Counted from the first letter of the stretch, positions 17,932-27,280 are shown. The stretch: 64,000 nt of DNA from Pseudomonas fulva 12-X (GCF_000213805.1 NC_015556.1:1984001-2048000), one strand, 5' to 3'. The notes: a model not told the origin generated them from the sequence alone. Numbers and translations: made by a program.

Positions 17932-18298
17932 TGATCAATCTCCTGTAGGTATGAGGCGGTGTAAGGGGTTCGAGTGGCGCACCTACGCCAGGTTCAGTCT
18001 ATCTGCCGGGATGTGTATCGATGACAGGACGCGGGCACAGCCATTGCATTGGCGAATCGCGAGGATGGCCGAAATGCATGGTTATGGTGCTCGGCTGCCT
18101 GTGAGGCATCTCGCTGGTGCTTGGACAACTGGTTGATAAACAAAGAATAAGTTCTGAAAGGATCGGGCGATGGAGCGCCATGATGCTGGCACGCTCCCAA
18201 TGGGTGCGTGATGTGATGAGAATTAATGCCTGCAAATGGTGCTTCTTGTCAGGTCGGTGTTCCTTTTTGGTGCTTTTCGCTGCGGAGTCTGTGCTTCG
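17932..18298. other. Divergent intergenic region between the yqjD-like operon and the Amt gene
   Basis: No gene is supported in these 367 bp. Near 18120-18170 the DNA is AT-richer (GGTTGATAAACAAAGAATAAG). I looked for a sigma-54/NtrC promoter ahead of the Amt gene. A TGGCACG at about 18186 lacks the TTGC half at the required spacing, so no such promoter is called. Confidence 0.5.
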
Positions 18299-19507
18299 AT
18301 GGAAAACCTCGACAGTGCTGTGCAAACCCTGATTCATGGCTCGAACACCCTATTCATCCTTATTGGCGCGATCATGGTTCTGGCCATGCATGCCGGTTTC
18401 GCCTTCCTCGAAGTCGGCACCGTGCGGCAGAAGAACCAGGTCAACGCGCTTTCGAAGATCCTTTCGGATTTCGCCATCTCCGCCGTTGCCTATTTCTTCG
18501 TCGGCTACTGGATCGCCTACGGCGTGAGCTTTCTGCATCCGGCCAGCGTGCTGGTCGACGGCAATGGCTATGGGCTGGTGAAGTTCTTCTTTCTATTGAC
18601 CTTCGCGGCGGCGATCCCGGCGATCATTTCCGGCGGCATTGCCGAGCGGGCACGTTTCGGTCCGCAGCTGTGCGCCACAGCGCTGATCGTCGCGTTCGTC
18701 TATCCCTTCTTCGAAGGGATGATCTGGAACGGTAACTTCGGTTTCCAGGCCTGGCTGCAGGAACGCTTCGGCGCGCCTTTCCACGACTTCGCCGGCTCGG
18801 TGGTCGTGCACGGCGTCGGCGGCTGGCTGGCCTTTGCCGCAGTGGTGCTGCTGGGTCGGCGTGATGGGCGTTACCGCGATGGTCGGCTGGTGGCCATGGC
18901 TCCATCGAGCATCCCCTTTCTGGCGCTGGGCTCCTGGGTGCTGATCATCGGCTGGTTCGGCTTCAACGTGATGAGCGCGCAGACCCTGGGCAGCATCAGC
19001 GGTTTGGTAGCCGTCAATACGCTGATGGCGATGGTCGGCGGCACCTTGGCCGCACTGATCGTCGGGCGTAACGACCCGGGCTTCTTGCACAACGGGCCGC
19101 TGGCGGGCCTAGTCGCTATCTGCGCCGGCTCCGACCTGATGCATCCAGTGGGCGCTCTGGTCACCGGTGCCATCGCCGGTGCGCTATTCGTCTGGGCTTT
19201 CACGGCCACGCAGGTGAAATGGAAGATTGATGATGTGCTTGGCGTCTGGCCGCTGCATGGCTTGTGTGGCGTATGGGGTGGCATCGCCTGCGGCATCTTC
19301 GGCCAGCCGCTGTGGGGCGGCCTGGGTGGTGTGAGCATTGCCAGCCAGCTGCTTGGCAGCCTGGCTGGTGTCGTCGTGGCGCTTTTGGGCGGCTTCGCGG
19401 TGTACGGGTTGCTCAAGTCGGCGGTTGGTATTCGCCTGAGCCAGGAGCAAGAGTATTACGGCGCCGACCTGTCGATCCACAAGATCGGTTCGGTGAGCCT
19501 GGATTGA
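18299..19507 (+). CDS. amt: Ammonium transporter, Amt family
   Basis: This 402-residue channel protein has about eleven hydrophobic segments. It conducts ammonia/ammonium across the inner membrane. The two pore histidines are present in DFAGSVVVHGVGG (about 165) and PLHGLCGVWGG (about 320). The N-terminal HAGFAFLEVGTVRQKN matches the Amt signature around the first transmembrane helices. No glnK gene is adjacent, unlike glnK-amtB operons, so this may be a second Amt paralogue. The ATG at 18299 follows a GGAG; the longer frame from 18236 adds a poorly conserved hydrophobic stretch. Confidence 0.92.
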   Translation: MENLDSAVQTLIHGSNTLFILIGAIMVLAMHAGFAFLEVGTVRQKNQVNALSKILSDFAISAVAYFFVGYWIAYGVSFLHPASVLVDGNGYGLVKFFFLLTFAAAIPAIISGGIAERARFGPQLCATALIVAFVYPFFEGMIWNGNFGFQAWLQERFGAPFHDFAGSVVVHGVGGWLAFAAVVLLGRRDGRYRDGRLVAMAPSSIPFLALGSWVLIIGWFGFNVMSAQTLGSISGLVAVNTLMAMVGGTLAALIVGRNDPGFLHNGPLAGLVAICAGSDLMHPVGALVTGAIAGALFVWAFTATQVKWKIDDVLGVWPLHGLCGVWGGIACGIFGQPLWGGLGGVSIASQLLGSLAGVVVALLGGFAVYGLLKSAVGIRLSQEQEYYGADLSIHKIGSVSLD

Positions 19508-19603
19508 CGCGCGAGCCGCTTGGTCGATTGGCTGGCGGCTAACCCTAAACTTTTGCCGGGGGCTGCCGTCAACCTTGGACATGCTTCGTTTCGGTGACTT
19601 GCC

Positions 19604-20731
19604 ATGGCTATCTCAATCCCGCTGTCGACCAACACGACAGGCCGCTCGCCACAGCTCGGCGGTCAGCCCACCACCATTCGCAATGCGGCCGATGCTCAGG
19701 CTGCGTTGTCCAATCGCCTTGCCGAGCGCCTCGGCCTGCCGCCCGGTTCGCTGACGGCCAAGCAGGACGACTTCTCGCCGGAGAAGGTCGCCGATCGCGT
19801 CATGGGTTTCGTCGAGCAACGGCTCAAGAGCGAGGCGGCATCCGGCGCCAGCCCCGAGAAGCTGCAGCAACTGCTCGATCAGGCCCGCTCCGGTGTGCAG
19901 AAGGGCTTCGACGAGGCGCGCAAGATTCTCGACGGCATGGGCGTGCTCAAGGACAAGATCGCCAGCGATATCGACGACACCTTCAAGCGCATCCAGCAGG
20001 GCTTCGCCGGCCTCGACAAACTGTACGGTTCTGCGCCGAGCACTGGTGGAAACAGCGGTGTGACGCCCACGTCCAGCGACCGCTTCGCCGCGGTGGCGGA
20101 AAGTTTCGAACTCAATATCACCACCCGCGATGGTGATCGCCTGCGCGTATCGGTGGCCCAGGCATCGGCGGCCTGGTCGCGTAGCGAGGGCACGAATAGC
20201 CAGTCTGGCAGTCTGCAGATCGGCGGTTGGCAGGTGGAGGTAGAGGGCGAGTTGGACGATGAGGAAAAGGCCGCGCTCGGCAAACTCTTCAGCCAGGTGC
20301 AGGATCTGTCGAACTCCTTCTATTCCGGCGACATGGCCGGGGCCTTCGACCGTGCCATGGCGCTGGATATGGACAGCTCTCAGTTGGCCTCCATGTCGCT
20401 GCGCCTGACCCAGACCAGCGTGCGCCAGGCGACCGACACGTACGGCTCGGTCTCTAATCAGGGCGGACAGCCAGCCAGTGCAACAAACGGTGCGTTGACC
20501 GATTACGCTCAGGGCCTGCTCGATGCGTTGCGTACGGCCGATGCCTGGGTCAGCGATGGCAAGGGATTGCTGCAGGATCTTCTCAAGGGCGGCTTCTCGC
20601 TGGACGAGCGCTTCGATAGCGGCCGGCTGGAGAAGGCCGAGCAGGTCAATGGTCGTCTGCTCGATGGCTTGCAGGGTCTACTGAGTTCGACGCTGACGCC
20701 GCAAGCGGGTGAGGGCAACGAGAAGGCCTGA
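19604..20731 (+). CDS. DUF5610 domain protein
   Basis: This is a hydrophilic protein of 375 residues without signal peptide. The N-terminal 140 residues contain a helical region (AADAQAALSNRLAERLGLPPGSL ... VMGFVEQRLKSE ... DEARKILDGMGVL) that I assign to DUF5610. The middle (about 160-215) is strand-rich (FELNITTRDGDRLRVSVAQ), and the C-terminal third is again helical. Serine, glutamine and glycine are abundant, as in flagellar or surface-associated accessory proteins, but no function is known. A short gap separates it from the glutaredoxin-like gene. Confidence 0.75.
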   Translation: MAISIPLSTNTTGRSPQLGGQPTTIRNAADAQAALSNRLAERLGLPPGSLTAKQDDFSPEKVADRVMGFVEQRLKSEAASGASPEKLQQLLDQARSGVQKGFDEARKILDGMGVLKDKIASDIDDTFKRIQQGFAGLDKLYGSAPSTGGNSGVTPTSSDRFAAVAESFELNITTRDGDRLRVSVAQASAAWSRSEGTNSQSGSLQIGGWQVEVEGELDDEEKAALGKLFSQVQDLSNSFYSGDMAGAFDRAMALDMDSSQLASMSLRLTQTSVRQATDTYGSVSNQGGQPASATNGALTDYAQGLLDALRTADAWVSDGKGLLQDLLKGGFSLDERFDSGRLEKAEQVNGRLLDGLQGLLSSTLTPQAGEGNEKA

Positions 20732-20788
20732 GCTGGCATGGCAAAGTGCTAAACTGCGGTTCTTGTCACCTCGCAGGTTGCCTCGATC

Positions 20789-21025
20789 ATGCTTCCCGAA
20801 TGCCAGCTGCTCGGCACCCTCGGCTGTCACCTGTGTGACTACGCCGAGGCGGTCTTAATGCCGTTCGTGGAAAGCGGCCTGTTGGTCGAGTTGCTGGATA
20901 TCGCCGAGGAGCCCGGCTTGATGGAACGCTATGCGCTGCTCATTCCAGTGCTGCGGCGCACGGACACGGGCGCCGAGTTGCACTGGCCGTTCGAGGCGTC
21001 ACAGGTCGCCGCGCTCCTTCGGTGA
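20789..21025 (+). CDS. Glutaredoxin-like family protein
   Basis: This small thioredoxin-fold protein (78 residues) has the redox motif C-H-L-C at about residues 13-16 in LGTLGCHLCDYAEAVL, a cis-proline in LIPVLRR and the strand AELHWPF. Members of this DUF836-type family are thought to be thiol-disulphide proteins of unknown substrate. It sits between the DUF5610 gene and cheV, all on the plus strand. Confidence 0.85.
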   Translation: MLPECQLLGTLGCHLCDYAEAVLMPFVESGLLVELLDIAEEPGLMERYALLIPVLRRTDTGAELHWPFEASQVAALLR

Positions 21026-21106
21026 CAGCTGCCATTTATAGAGCAATGAGTCCGACGCTTGGCAGTCAGGCCACTTTTTCAGTTTTTCGCATGGGGAATT
21101 ACGGGT

Positions 21107-21994
21107 ATGAACATGGTGCTCGGCGACGCGCTGTCGCTGCTGCTGTTTCGTTTGCACAACGGTCGTCTGTTGGGCATCAACCTGCTCAAGGTCAACGAGA
21201 TCATTCCCTGTCCCGCCCTGACCAAGATGCCCAGCCGCCATCCCCATGTGCGTGGCGTAGCCACCTTGCGCGGCTCGGCGCTGACGGTCATCGACCTGGC
21301 CCGGGCGATTGGCGAGCGCGGCGGTAGCGACGATGGCGACGGTTGCCTGATCGTCACCGAGCTGAGCCGCTCGCGTCAGGGCCTGCACGTGCACAGCGTC
21401 GAGCGCATCGTGCAGTGCTCGACCCGCGATGTGCGTCCGCCACCCTCGGGTGCCGGTGCCCGTGCCTTCATCACCGGGGTGACACAGATCGACGGCACCA
21501 TCGTGCAGATTCTCGATATCGAGAAGGTGTTGCATGAAATCGCCCCGGCACCGCTGGAGGAAGTCAGTGAAGAATTGCTCACTCCAGCCGAGCGGCAGCT
21601 TTTGCAGGGGCGGCGCGTGCTGGTGGTCGACGACTCTCAGGTGGCGATTCAGCAGACCCTGATGACCCTGCGCAAGCTGGATCTCGATTGCGAGGCCGTG
21701 CGTAGCGCGGCCAGTGCCCTGGAGGTACTCAAAACCGCCCGTGAGGAGGGGCGGCCCGTCGAAGTGCTGGTCTCGGATATCGAAATGCCGGAAATGGACG
21801 GCTACGCCCTGGTTCAGCAAATCCGTAAAGACAACGTGCTGGCCGACACCTACGTGCTGCTGCACACCTCGCTGGACAGCACCATGAACACCGAGAAGGC
21901 CCGTTCGGTAGGGGCCAACGACGTGCTCACCAAGTTCTCCAGTGTCGACCTTAGCCAGGCGCTGCTGCGCGCCTTTCAGCGCCTGCAGGGCTGA
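21107..21994 (+). CDS. cheV: Chemotaxis protein CheV (CheW-like domain plus response-regulator receiver)
   Basis: CheV couples chemoreceptors to the CheA kinase and adapts through phosphorylation. The N-terminal half is a CheW-like domain (LLGINLLKVNEIIPCP ... GVATLRGSALTVIDLARAIG ... TGVTQIDGTIVQILDIEKV). The C-terminal half is a receiver domain with the acidic pocket in VLVVDDSQVA, the phospho-acceptor aspartate in VSDIEMPEMDGY and the lysine in NDVLTKFSS. The total of 295 residues fits CheV. The ATG at 21107 is preferred because the conserved region begins immediately after it; an upstream ATG at 21059 lies outside the domain. Confidence 0.94.
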   Translation: MNMVLGDALSLLLFRLHNGRLLGINLLKVNEIIPCPALTKMPSRHPHVRGVATLRGSALTVIDLARAIGERGGSDDGDGCLIVTELSRSRQGLHVHSVERIVQCSTRDVRPPPSGAGARAFITGVTQIDGTIVQILDIEKVLHEIAPAPLEEVSEELLTPAERQLLQGRRVLVVDDSQVAIQQTLMTLRKLDLDCEAVRSAASALEVLKTAREEGRPVEVLVSDIEMPEMDGYALVQQIRKDNVLADTYVLLHTSLDSTMNTEKARSVGANDVLTKFSSVDLSQALLRAFQRLQG

Positions 21995-21996
21995 GG

Positions 21997-22491
21997 CTAT
22001 TCGACGCGCTGCTCGCCGGTGAATTGCAGGGTGATCTTGCAACGCCGGCAGAAGTAGCGCCGCCCCTTGGCCACCAGGGCATGGCGCTGGGCGGAGAATG
22101 GAAATTCGCCCTGCGGGCACTGGCAGCGGTAGATGAACCGGCTGACCTGGCGGCGTTTCACTTCATAGGTATGACAGCGGTGGGGTGGCAGTTCGTAGAC
22201 GCCACGCATGATCAGCTGCCATTCCTCGCCGTGGGGCTGGATGCCCAGGCCGAACAGCTGATGGGCGATTAGATGGGCCACCTCGTGGGCGACGGTCTGG
22301 CGCAGGAAGTCTTCCTGGTTCTCGCGGTACAACTGCGGATTGAAACGCAGCTTGTTTTCGGTGAGATGCGCCACACCAGCCTTCTGCCCGCGCAGCTTGA
22401 AACTCACCAGTGGGCGCGGGAAGCGCCGCTTGAAGAAGGTTTCCGCCTGCTGGTAGCAGGCTTCGACACGGGCGTGGATCTGATCGGACAT
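21997..22491 (-). CDS. sprT: SprT family zinc metalloprotease-like protein
   Basis: This 164-residue protein has the zinc-protease motif HEVAH at about residues 69-73 (TVAHEVAHLIAHQLFG), followed by a C-terminal zinc ribbon (CQCPQGEF ... FCRRCKITL). That is the complete SprT arrangement. Bacterial SprT proteins are related to the eukaryotic DNA-protein-crosslink protease Spartan, but the bacterial role is not established. It converges with cheV with only two bases between stop codons. Confidence 0.92.
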   Translation of the reverse strand: MSDQIHARVEACYQQAETFFKRRFPRPLVSFKLRGQKAGVAHLTENKLRFNPQLYRENQEDFLRQTVAHEVAHLIAHQLFGLGIQPHGEEWQLIMRGVYELPPHRCHTYEVKRRQVSRFIYRCQCPQGEFPFSAQRHALVAKGRRYFCRRCKITLQFTGEQRVE

Positions 22492-22570
22492 GACGGCTTC
22501 GGAGCAGGTGACTGGCGGCGATTATGCCGCAGATCGGTGCCCGCCGCAGGGCCAGCAGCCAAGCGGTGGC

Positions 22571-22780
22571 TTCAGGGGCTTTTCAAGATCTTGTGCGCTC
22601 GAAGCGGCAACTACAAAGGGCGGATTCAGCCGTTCGCCGATCCACTGTGGGGGTGCGCCATGCGCGCGAAAAATCGCGGGCATGGCCCGCTCCCACAGAT
22701 ACTGCGCTGATGACCGCTCCCGCCACTTAGCTACAAAAAAAAAGGCGAGCCTGAGCTGAAAGATTATGAACGGGCTTTCA
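22571..22780. mobile_element. MITE-like element 3, 202 bp, TTCA duplication, REP core
   Basis: The interior runs 22575-22776. The left end GGGGCTTTTCAAGATC and the reverse complement of the right end (AGCCCGTTCATAATC) are diverged copies of the element 1 ends. TTCA flanks both sides (22571-22574, 22777-22780). The interior has the same REP-like palindrome (CCATGCGCGCGAAAAATCGC..., CCGCTCCCACAG). The right TTCA contains the stop codon (TGA on the minus strand) of the DnaJ-related gene. An A9 run lies near 22735. Confidence 0.7.
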
Positions 22781-23356
22781 GCGGTAGTAGCGCTGTAGCG
22801 TTTCCATGGCGCTATTGATCCGCTGCAGGCGCTGCGTGCAGCCGCCGCGATCCGGGTGATGAAGGCTGACCAGCTGCCGGTAACGTTGGCGAATGGTGCC
22901 TAGATCCAGTTCGCCAGCCAGTTCGTCGAACTCCAGCGCGGCCAGCGCCTGTTGCCGATCCTGTGCGCCATGCAGGCGCACCCAGAAGGCGCCGAGCATC
23001 TGCTCCACGTCTTCAGCGCCGGTGTCGCGCAGATGGTCGAGATCCAGATAGTAGTCGCGCAGCGGTTCGCGCTCGCTCAAGGCGCTCTCGGCAGCCTGAT
23101 AAGACAGCAGGCGGATGCACAGCGGGCTGATCTCCAGCGATGCCCGGCGCTCGGCGTGCAGCTGATCACGCAGGCGGTACAGGGTGTGGAACAGCAGAAA
23201 ATGGCTGCGAAATAGCTCAAGTGTGTCGGTGGGCAGGCGCTCGTCGCGGCCTTGCCAGCGGCTCAGGCGCAGCAGCAGTTCGTATTCGGAGAGCCCTTCG
23301 GGTGCAGCCTCCAGCAAGTCGAGCAACCTGCCGCTGGGGACGGTTTCTTCATTCAT
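22778..23356 (-). CDS. DnaJ-related co-chaperone protein
   Basis: This 192-residue protein has an N-terminal DnaJ-related region (LLDLLEAAPEGLSEYELLLRLSR) and a J-domain at the extreme C-terminus (about 145-192) with the essential HPD triad in LVSLHHPDRGG. A C-terminal rather than N-terminal J-domain is the hallmark of this proteobacterial family, which presumably stimulates DnaK on an unknown client. Its stop codon coincides with the target duplication of the adjacent mobile element. It is divergent from ttcA. Confidence 0.9.
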   Translation of the reverse strand: MNEETVPSGRLLDLLEAAPEGLSEYELLLRLSRWQGRDERLPTDTLELFRSHFLLFHTLYRLRDQLHAERRASLEISPLCIRLLSYQAAESALSEREPLRDYYLDLDHLRDTGAEDVEQMLGAFWVRLHGAQDRQQALAALEFDELAGELDLGTIRQRYRQLVSLHHPDRGGCTQRLQRINSAMETLQRYYR

Positions 23357-23498
23357 CGGCGTTCCTTGATCGACGATTGGGCGCGTGGCGGGCGGGTTTT
23401 GGCGGCGCGCCGACAGTTAGCCGTTTTGTGGCTGGGGTGCGCCTCGTTTTCTGGGTAAAATGCGCGGCTTCAGTACTTATAGCGGATTCTTGCGCGCC

Positions 23499-24323
23499 AT
23501 GGGCACCCTCTCGGTCAATCAGAACAAGCTGCAAAAACGCCTGCGTCGTCAGGCCGGCGAGGCCATCGCCGACTTCAACATGATCGAGGAGGGCGACAAG
23601 GTCATGGTCTGCCTGTCCGGTGGCAAGGACAGCTACACCATGCTCGATATTCTGCTGTACCTGCAGAAGGTCGCGCCGATCAACTTCGAGATCGTCGCCG
23701 TGAACATGGACCAGAAGCAGCCGGGCTTTCCCGAGCACGTGCTGCCGGCCTACCTGGAGTCCATCGGCGTGGCGTACCACATCGTCGAGAAGGACACCTA
23801 CTCGGTGGTCAAGGAAAAGATTCCGGAAGGCAAGACCACCTGCTCGCTGTGCTCGCGCCTGCGCCGCGGCACGCTGTACACCTTCGCCGATGAGATTGGT
23901 GCGACCAAGATGGCCCTGGGGCACCACCGCGACGACATTCTCGAGACCTTCTTCCTAAACATGTTCTACGGCGGCACCCTCAAGGCCATGCCGCCCAAGC
24001 TGCGCGCCGACGACGGCCGCAATGTGGTGATCCGCCCGCTGGCCTACTGCAGTGAGGCCGATATCGAGGCCTACAGCAACCTCAAGCAGTTCCCGATCAT
24101 TCCTTGCAACCTGTGCGGTTCTCAGGAGAACCTGCAGCGCCAGGTGGTCAAGGACATGCTGCAGGAGTGGGAGCGCAAGTCGCCAGGACGCACCGAGATC
24201 ATGTTCCGCGCCCTGCAGAACGTGGTGCCGTCGCAACTGGCTGACCGTAACCTGTTCGATTTCACCAGCCTGAAAATCGACGAGCAGGCCACGCCGCGCT
24301 TTCTAAGCGTGATGAACCTGTAA
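23499..24323 (+). CDS. ttcA: tRNA 2-thiocytidine(32) synthetase TtcA
   Basis: TtcA adds sulphur to C32 of certain tRNAs using ATP and an iron-sulphur cluster. The 274-residue product has the PP-loop SGGKDS at about residues 40-45 and the cluster cysteines in CSLC (115/118) and in PCNLCGS (about 203/206). [16 protein letters not shown] is the conserved nucleotide-binding region. The ATG at 23499 ([12 protein letters not shown]) fits the family start; the frame is open further upstream but without similarity. Confidence 0.96.
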   Translation: MGTLSVNQNKLQKRLRRQAGEAIADFNMIEEGDKVMVCLSGGKDSYTMLDILLYLQKVAPINFEIVAVNMDQKQPGFPEHVLPAYLESIGVAYHIVEKDTYSVVKEKIPEGKTTCSLCSRLRRGTLYTFADEIGATKMALGHHRDDILETFFLNMFYGGTLKAMPPKLRADDGRNVVIRPLAYCSEADIEAYSNLKQFPIIPCNLCGSQENLQRQVVKDMLQEWERKSPGRTEIMFRALQNVVPSQLADRNLFDFTSLKIDEQATPRFLSVMNL

Positions 24324-24345
24324 TTTCGAGGGCTGACTCCAAGCG

Positions 24346-25065
24346 ATGCACGATTATCGATGGCTGCATGAATACTGCGTGAACCGCTTCGGCTCGCTCG
24401 AGGCGCTTGAGGCGCGCCTGCCGCAGCCGGTCTCGGACAAGAAGCTGCGTGCGCTGGGCAATGATCGCTACCTGTCGATCATGAGTCTGCGCATCTTCCG
24501 AGCCGGCCTCAAGCACAGCCTGGTCGACGCCAAATGGCCGGCCTTCGAGGAAGTGTTCTTCGGCTTCGATCCGGAAAAGGTCGTGCTGATGGGCGGCGAG
24601 CGCCTGGAGCGGCTGATGCAGGATGCCCGGCTGATTCGCCACTTGGGTAAGCTCAAGAGCGTGCCGCGCAATGCGCAGTTCATTCTCGACGTGGAGCGCG
24701 GTGCGCTGAGCGGGCCTGCAGCTGCCGTGAAGGCCGGCACGCCGAAGCCTGGTTTCGCCTTTGGCGCGCTGATCGCCGATTGGCCGGTGACCGATATCGT
24801 CGGTCTCTGGCACTGGCTGGCCAAACAGGGTACTCAGCTGGGTGGGCTTTCCGCGCCGCGCTTTCTGCGTATGGTCGGCAAGGACACCTTCATCCCCAGC
24901 GACGATATGGTCGCCGCCCTCAAGGCCCAGAAGATCATCGACAAGGTACCCAGCAGCCAGCGCGACCGTGCGGCCGTGCAGGCGGCGTTCAATCAGTGGC
25001 ATGCAGAAAGCGGCCGGCCGATGTGCCAGCTTTCGGTGATGCTGGCGCACACGGTCAATCATTGA
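24346..25065 (+). CDS. DNA-3-methyladenine glycosylase I family protein
   Basis: This is a helical protein of 239 residues. It resembles the Tag-like branch of DNA-3-methyladenine glycosylases: the LRALGNDRYLSIMSLRIFRAGLK segment and the FLRMVGKDTFIPSDDMVAAL region match that family, with the aspartate of the latter in the place of the helix-hairpin-helix catalytic region. I do not see the zinc ligands of E. coli Tag clearly, so substrate specificity is open. Its stop codon overlaps the start of the downstream sirtuin gene by one base (TGATG), which implies an operon with coupled translation. Confidence 0.82.
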   Translation: MHDYRWLHEYCVNRFGSLEALEARLPQPVSDKKLRALGNDRYLSIMSLRIFRAGLKHSLVDAKWPAFEEVFFGFDPEKVVLMGGERLERLMQDARLIRHLGKLKSVPRNAQFILDVERGALSGPAAAVKAGTPKPGFAFGALIADWPVTDIVGLWHWLAKQGTQLGGLSAPRFLRMVGKDTFIPSDDMVAALKAQKIIDKVPSSQRDRAAVQAAFNQWHAESGRPMCQLSVMLAHTVNH

Positions 25066-25844
25066 TGAGTGCGCAGTTGCAGCGTCTGGCGTCGGCGGTC
25101 ATCGATGCGCAGCGAATCCTGATCATCACCGGGGCGGGGATTTCTGCCGACTCCGGCTTGCCGACCTACCGCGGTATCGGCGGTCTCTATAACGACCACA
25201 CCGATGATGGTGTGCCGATCGAGATTGCAATGTCCGGCGATATGCTGCGCCGCGATCCGGCGCTGTGCTGGAAGTACCTGGCCCAACTTGGCAGCGCCTG
25301 CCTGGGTGCCCAGCCCAATGCGGCGCATCGGGCGATAGCCGAGCTGCAGGCGCTGAAATCTGAGTGCTGGTTGCTCACCCAGAATATCGATGGCTACCAT
25401 CGCCTGGCCGGCAGTCCGGATGATCGGCTGATCGAGATTCACGGTGAACTGGCGCCGCTGTACTGCCAGGTTTGCCGGCAAACCGACGAGCGGTTGGGCG
25501 AGCATCTGCTCCAGCCTATGCCGCCACTGTGTACCGAGTGCGGCGGTGTGTTGCGTCCGCCTGTGGTGTTGTTCGGTGAGCGGCTGCCGTCAGCGGCCGT
25601 GGAGCGTCTATATGGGCAGTTGCGGCTGGGTTTCGATCTGGTGATCAGCGTCGGTACCAGCGCCAGTTTCCCCTATATAGCCGAGCCGGTGGTGCAGGCT
25701 CGGCGCTCTGGCGGGGTGACGGTGGAGGTGACTTTATCGCGCACCGAGATCAGCCATTTGGTGGATTTCCGGCTGGAACAACGGGCCTTAGATGTTTTTC
25801 CGGAACTACTAGGTCACATTACTGATCATAATATTTGCAAATGA
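25065..25844 (+). CDS. Sirtuin family NAD-dependent deacylase
   Basis: This 259-residue NAD-dependent protein deacylase has the NAD-binding motif ITGAGISADSGLPTYRG at about residues 21-37, TQNIDGYHRLAG near 104-115, the catalytic histidine in EIHGEL near 126 and a zinc module (CQVC ... CTEC). VISVGTSASFPYIAEP completes the Rossmann part. It starts inside the stop codon of the glycosylase gene. I leave the symbol blank because cobB is used for a different gene in the nearby cobalamin cluster. Confidence 0.92.
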   Translation: MSAQLQRLASAVIDAQRILIITGAGISADSGLPTYRGIGGLYNDHTDDGVPIEIAMSGDMLRRDPALCWKYLAQLGSACLGAQPNAAHRAIAELQALKSECWLLTQNIDGYHRLAGSPDDRLIEIHGELAPLYCQVCRQTDERLGEHLLQPMPPLCTECGGVLRPPVVLFGERLPSAAVERLYGQLRLGFDLVISVGTSASFPYIAEPVVQARRSGGVTVEVTLSRTEISHLVDFRLEQRALDVFPELLGHITDHNICK

Positions 25845-25898
25845 TCCTGTTAGTGGGCATAGTCGCGGCTGATCAATTTTCATGCCACGGTCGTGCCC

Positions 25899-26534
25899 AT
25901 GCGCAAACGCTTCGCACCCCTCGTGCCTCTCGCACTCACAATGGTTCTCGCCGCCTGCGCTAACCACACAACGCAATCTCAGATCGACACGCCTCAGGCC
26001 CAGGCTTCATTGCCTGCCAGGCCGGTGGTAGTTGCGCCTGCCGTCGAGCAAAATGACGCCAGCGAAGACGATGCCATTGCCGATTTTTCCAGCCATGCGC
26101 CCTACGAGTTGCCGCAACTGGCGGACAGCGTTCTGGAGAAGGGCATTTCCCTGATCGGCACGCGCTATCGTTTTGGTGGCACCTCGGTGAAAACCGGTTT
26201 CGATTGCAGCGGTTTCATCGGTTACCTGTTCCGCGAGGAGTTGGGCATGGAGCTGCCGCGCTCGACTCGCGACATGATCAACATCGATGCGCCGCTGGTC
26301 GATCGCAAGGCGCTGAAGCCGGGTGATCTGGTGTTCTTCAGCACCGCTGGGCGTGGTCGCGTCAGCCATGCCGGCATTTATCTGGGTGACGATCAGTTCA
26401 TCCATTCCTCCAGCCGCCGCAGCGGTGGCGTGCGCATCGACAGCCTGGATGACGGCTACTGGAAGCGTACTTTCATCGAAGCCAAGCGTGTTCTCGCTCT
26501 GGCGCCGGTCGAGCATCTGGCCTCGCAACATTGA
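25899..26534 (+). CDS. NlpC/P60 family peptidoglycan endopeptidase, lipoprotein
   Basis: This 211-residue protein has a lipoprotein signal (MRKRFAPLVPLALTMVLAAC, lipobox LAAC), a disordered linker of about 60 residues and a C-terminal NlpC/P60 domain. The catalytic cysteine is in GFDCSGFIGY (about 103), the histidine in RVSHAGIYLG and the third polar residue in FIHSSS. Such enzymes cleave peptidoglycan stem peptides from the outer-membrane side. A GTG six bases upstream of the ATG is an alternative start. A paralogue follows 135 bp downstream. Confidence 0.9.
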   Translation: MRKRFAPLVPLALTMVLAACANHTTQSQIDTPQAQASLPARPVVVAPAVEQNDASEDDAIADFSSHAPYELPQLADSVLEKGISLIGTRYRFGGTSVKTGFDCSGFIGYLFREELGMELPRSTRDMINIDAPLVDRKALKPGDLVFFSTAGRGRVSHAGIYLGDDQFIHSSSRRSGGVRIDSLDDGYWKRTFIEAKRVLALAPVEHLASQH

Positions 26535-26669
26535 TCGATTGCAGCCCAGCCAAGTTGGTTGGGCAACAATTTGAATGTTTTCAAGCGAATGCAGTGCAAA
26601 GCTAAAGCTTGCACTGTAGTTGCGAACGCGGCAGAGTAGGGCGCATTCAGGCTCCAGGATCGTCCGTCC

Positions 26670-27197
26670 ATGACTGCCACCGTCCGCATCGCCTTCCTCC
26701 TGCTTGCAGCACTGCTCAGTGCCTGTTCCAGCCGAGCCCCCGCACCTGCTCCGCAACCCGTTGTCGTCATGCCTGCGCCTGGTGCCTATCAGGGGGGCGC
26801 GGACGATGTGCTGTTTCGCGCTCTGGGGCTTGTGGGCACCCCATACCGCTACGGTGGCAACACGCCTGATGGCGGTTTCGATTGCAGCGGCCTGATCGGC
26901 TATGTGTACCGCGATGCAGCCGGCATCAAGCTGCCACGCTCGACCCGCGAGCTGATCAGCATGCGTGCGCCGACCATCGGCCGCGATTCCCTGCGCAGTG
27001 GTGATCTGGTGTTCTTCGCTACCAATGGCGGCCGCCAGGTCAGCCATGCCGGTATCTACGTCGGTGAAGGGCGTTTCGTGCATGCGCCGTCCTCGGGCGG
27101 CACCGTACGTCTGGACAGTCTCGGCAACAGTTACTGGCAGCGTACCTATATCGAGGCCAAGCGCGTTTTTCCGGTGGAGCTCGCCAGTCATCCCTGA
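26670..27197 (+). CDS. NlpC/P60 family peptidoglycan endopeptidase, lipoprotein (second copy)
   Basis: This 175-residue lipoprotein (lipobox LLSAC at about residues 15-19) has a short proline/alanine linker and an NlpC/P60 domain with the catalytic cysteine in FDCSGLIGYV (about 72), histidine in QVSHAGIYVG and third residue in FVHAPSS. It is clearly paralogous to the preceding gene (shared PRSTR, GDLVFF, SHAGIY, YIEAKRVF) but has a much shorter linker, so the two enzymes may reach different depths of the cell wall. It ends about 80 bp before the cobalamin riboswitch. Confidence 0.9.
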   Translation: MTATVRIAFLLLAALLSACSSRAPAPAPQPVVVMPAPGAYQGGADDVLFRALGLVGTPYRYGGNTPDGGFDCSGLIGYVYRDAAGIKLPRSTRELISMRAPTIGRDSLRSGDLVFFATNGGRQVSHAGIYVGEGRFVHAPSSGGTVRLDSLGNSYWQRTYIEAKRVFPVELASHP

Positions 27198-27280
27198 GGC
27201 GTCGTCGCCCAGAGCAGCGCGCTATGGCCGACTCTCCGATTGACGCTTATGCCGTCAGTCCTTACCCTTTGCGGCCTGCT

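Noticed and set aside
18180..18205. Possible sigma-54 promoter ahead of the Amt gene
   Set aside because: TGGCACG is present but the TTGC element is missing at the fixed spacing.
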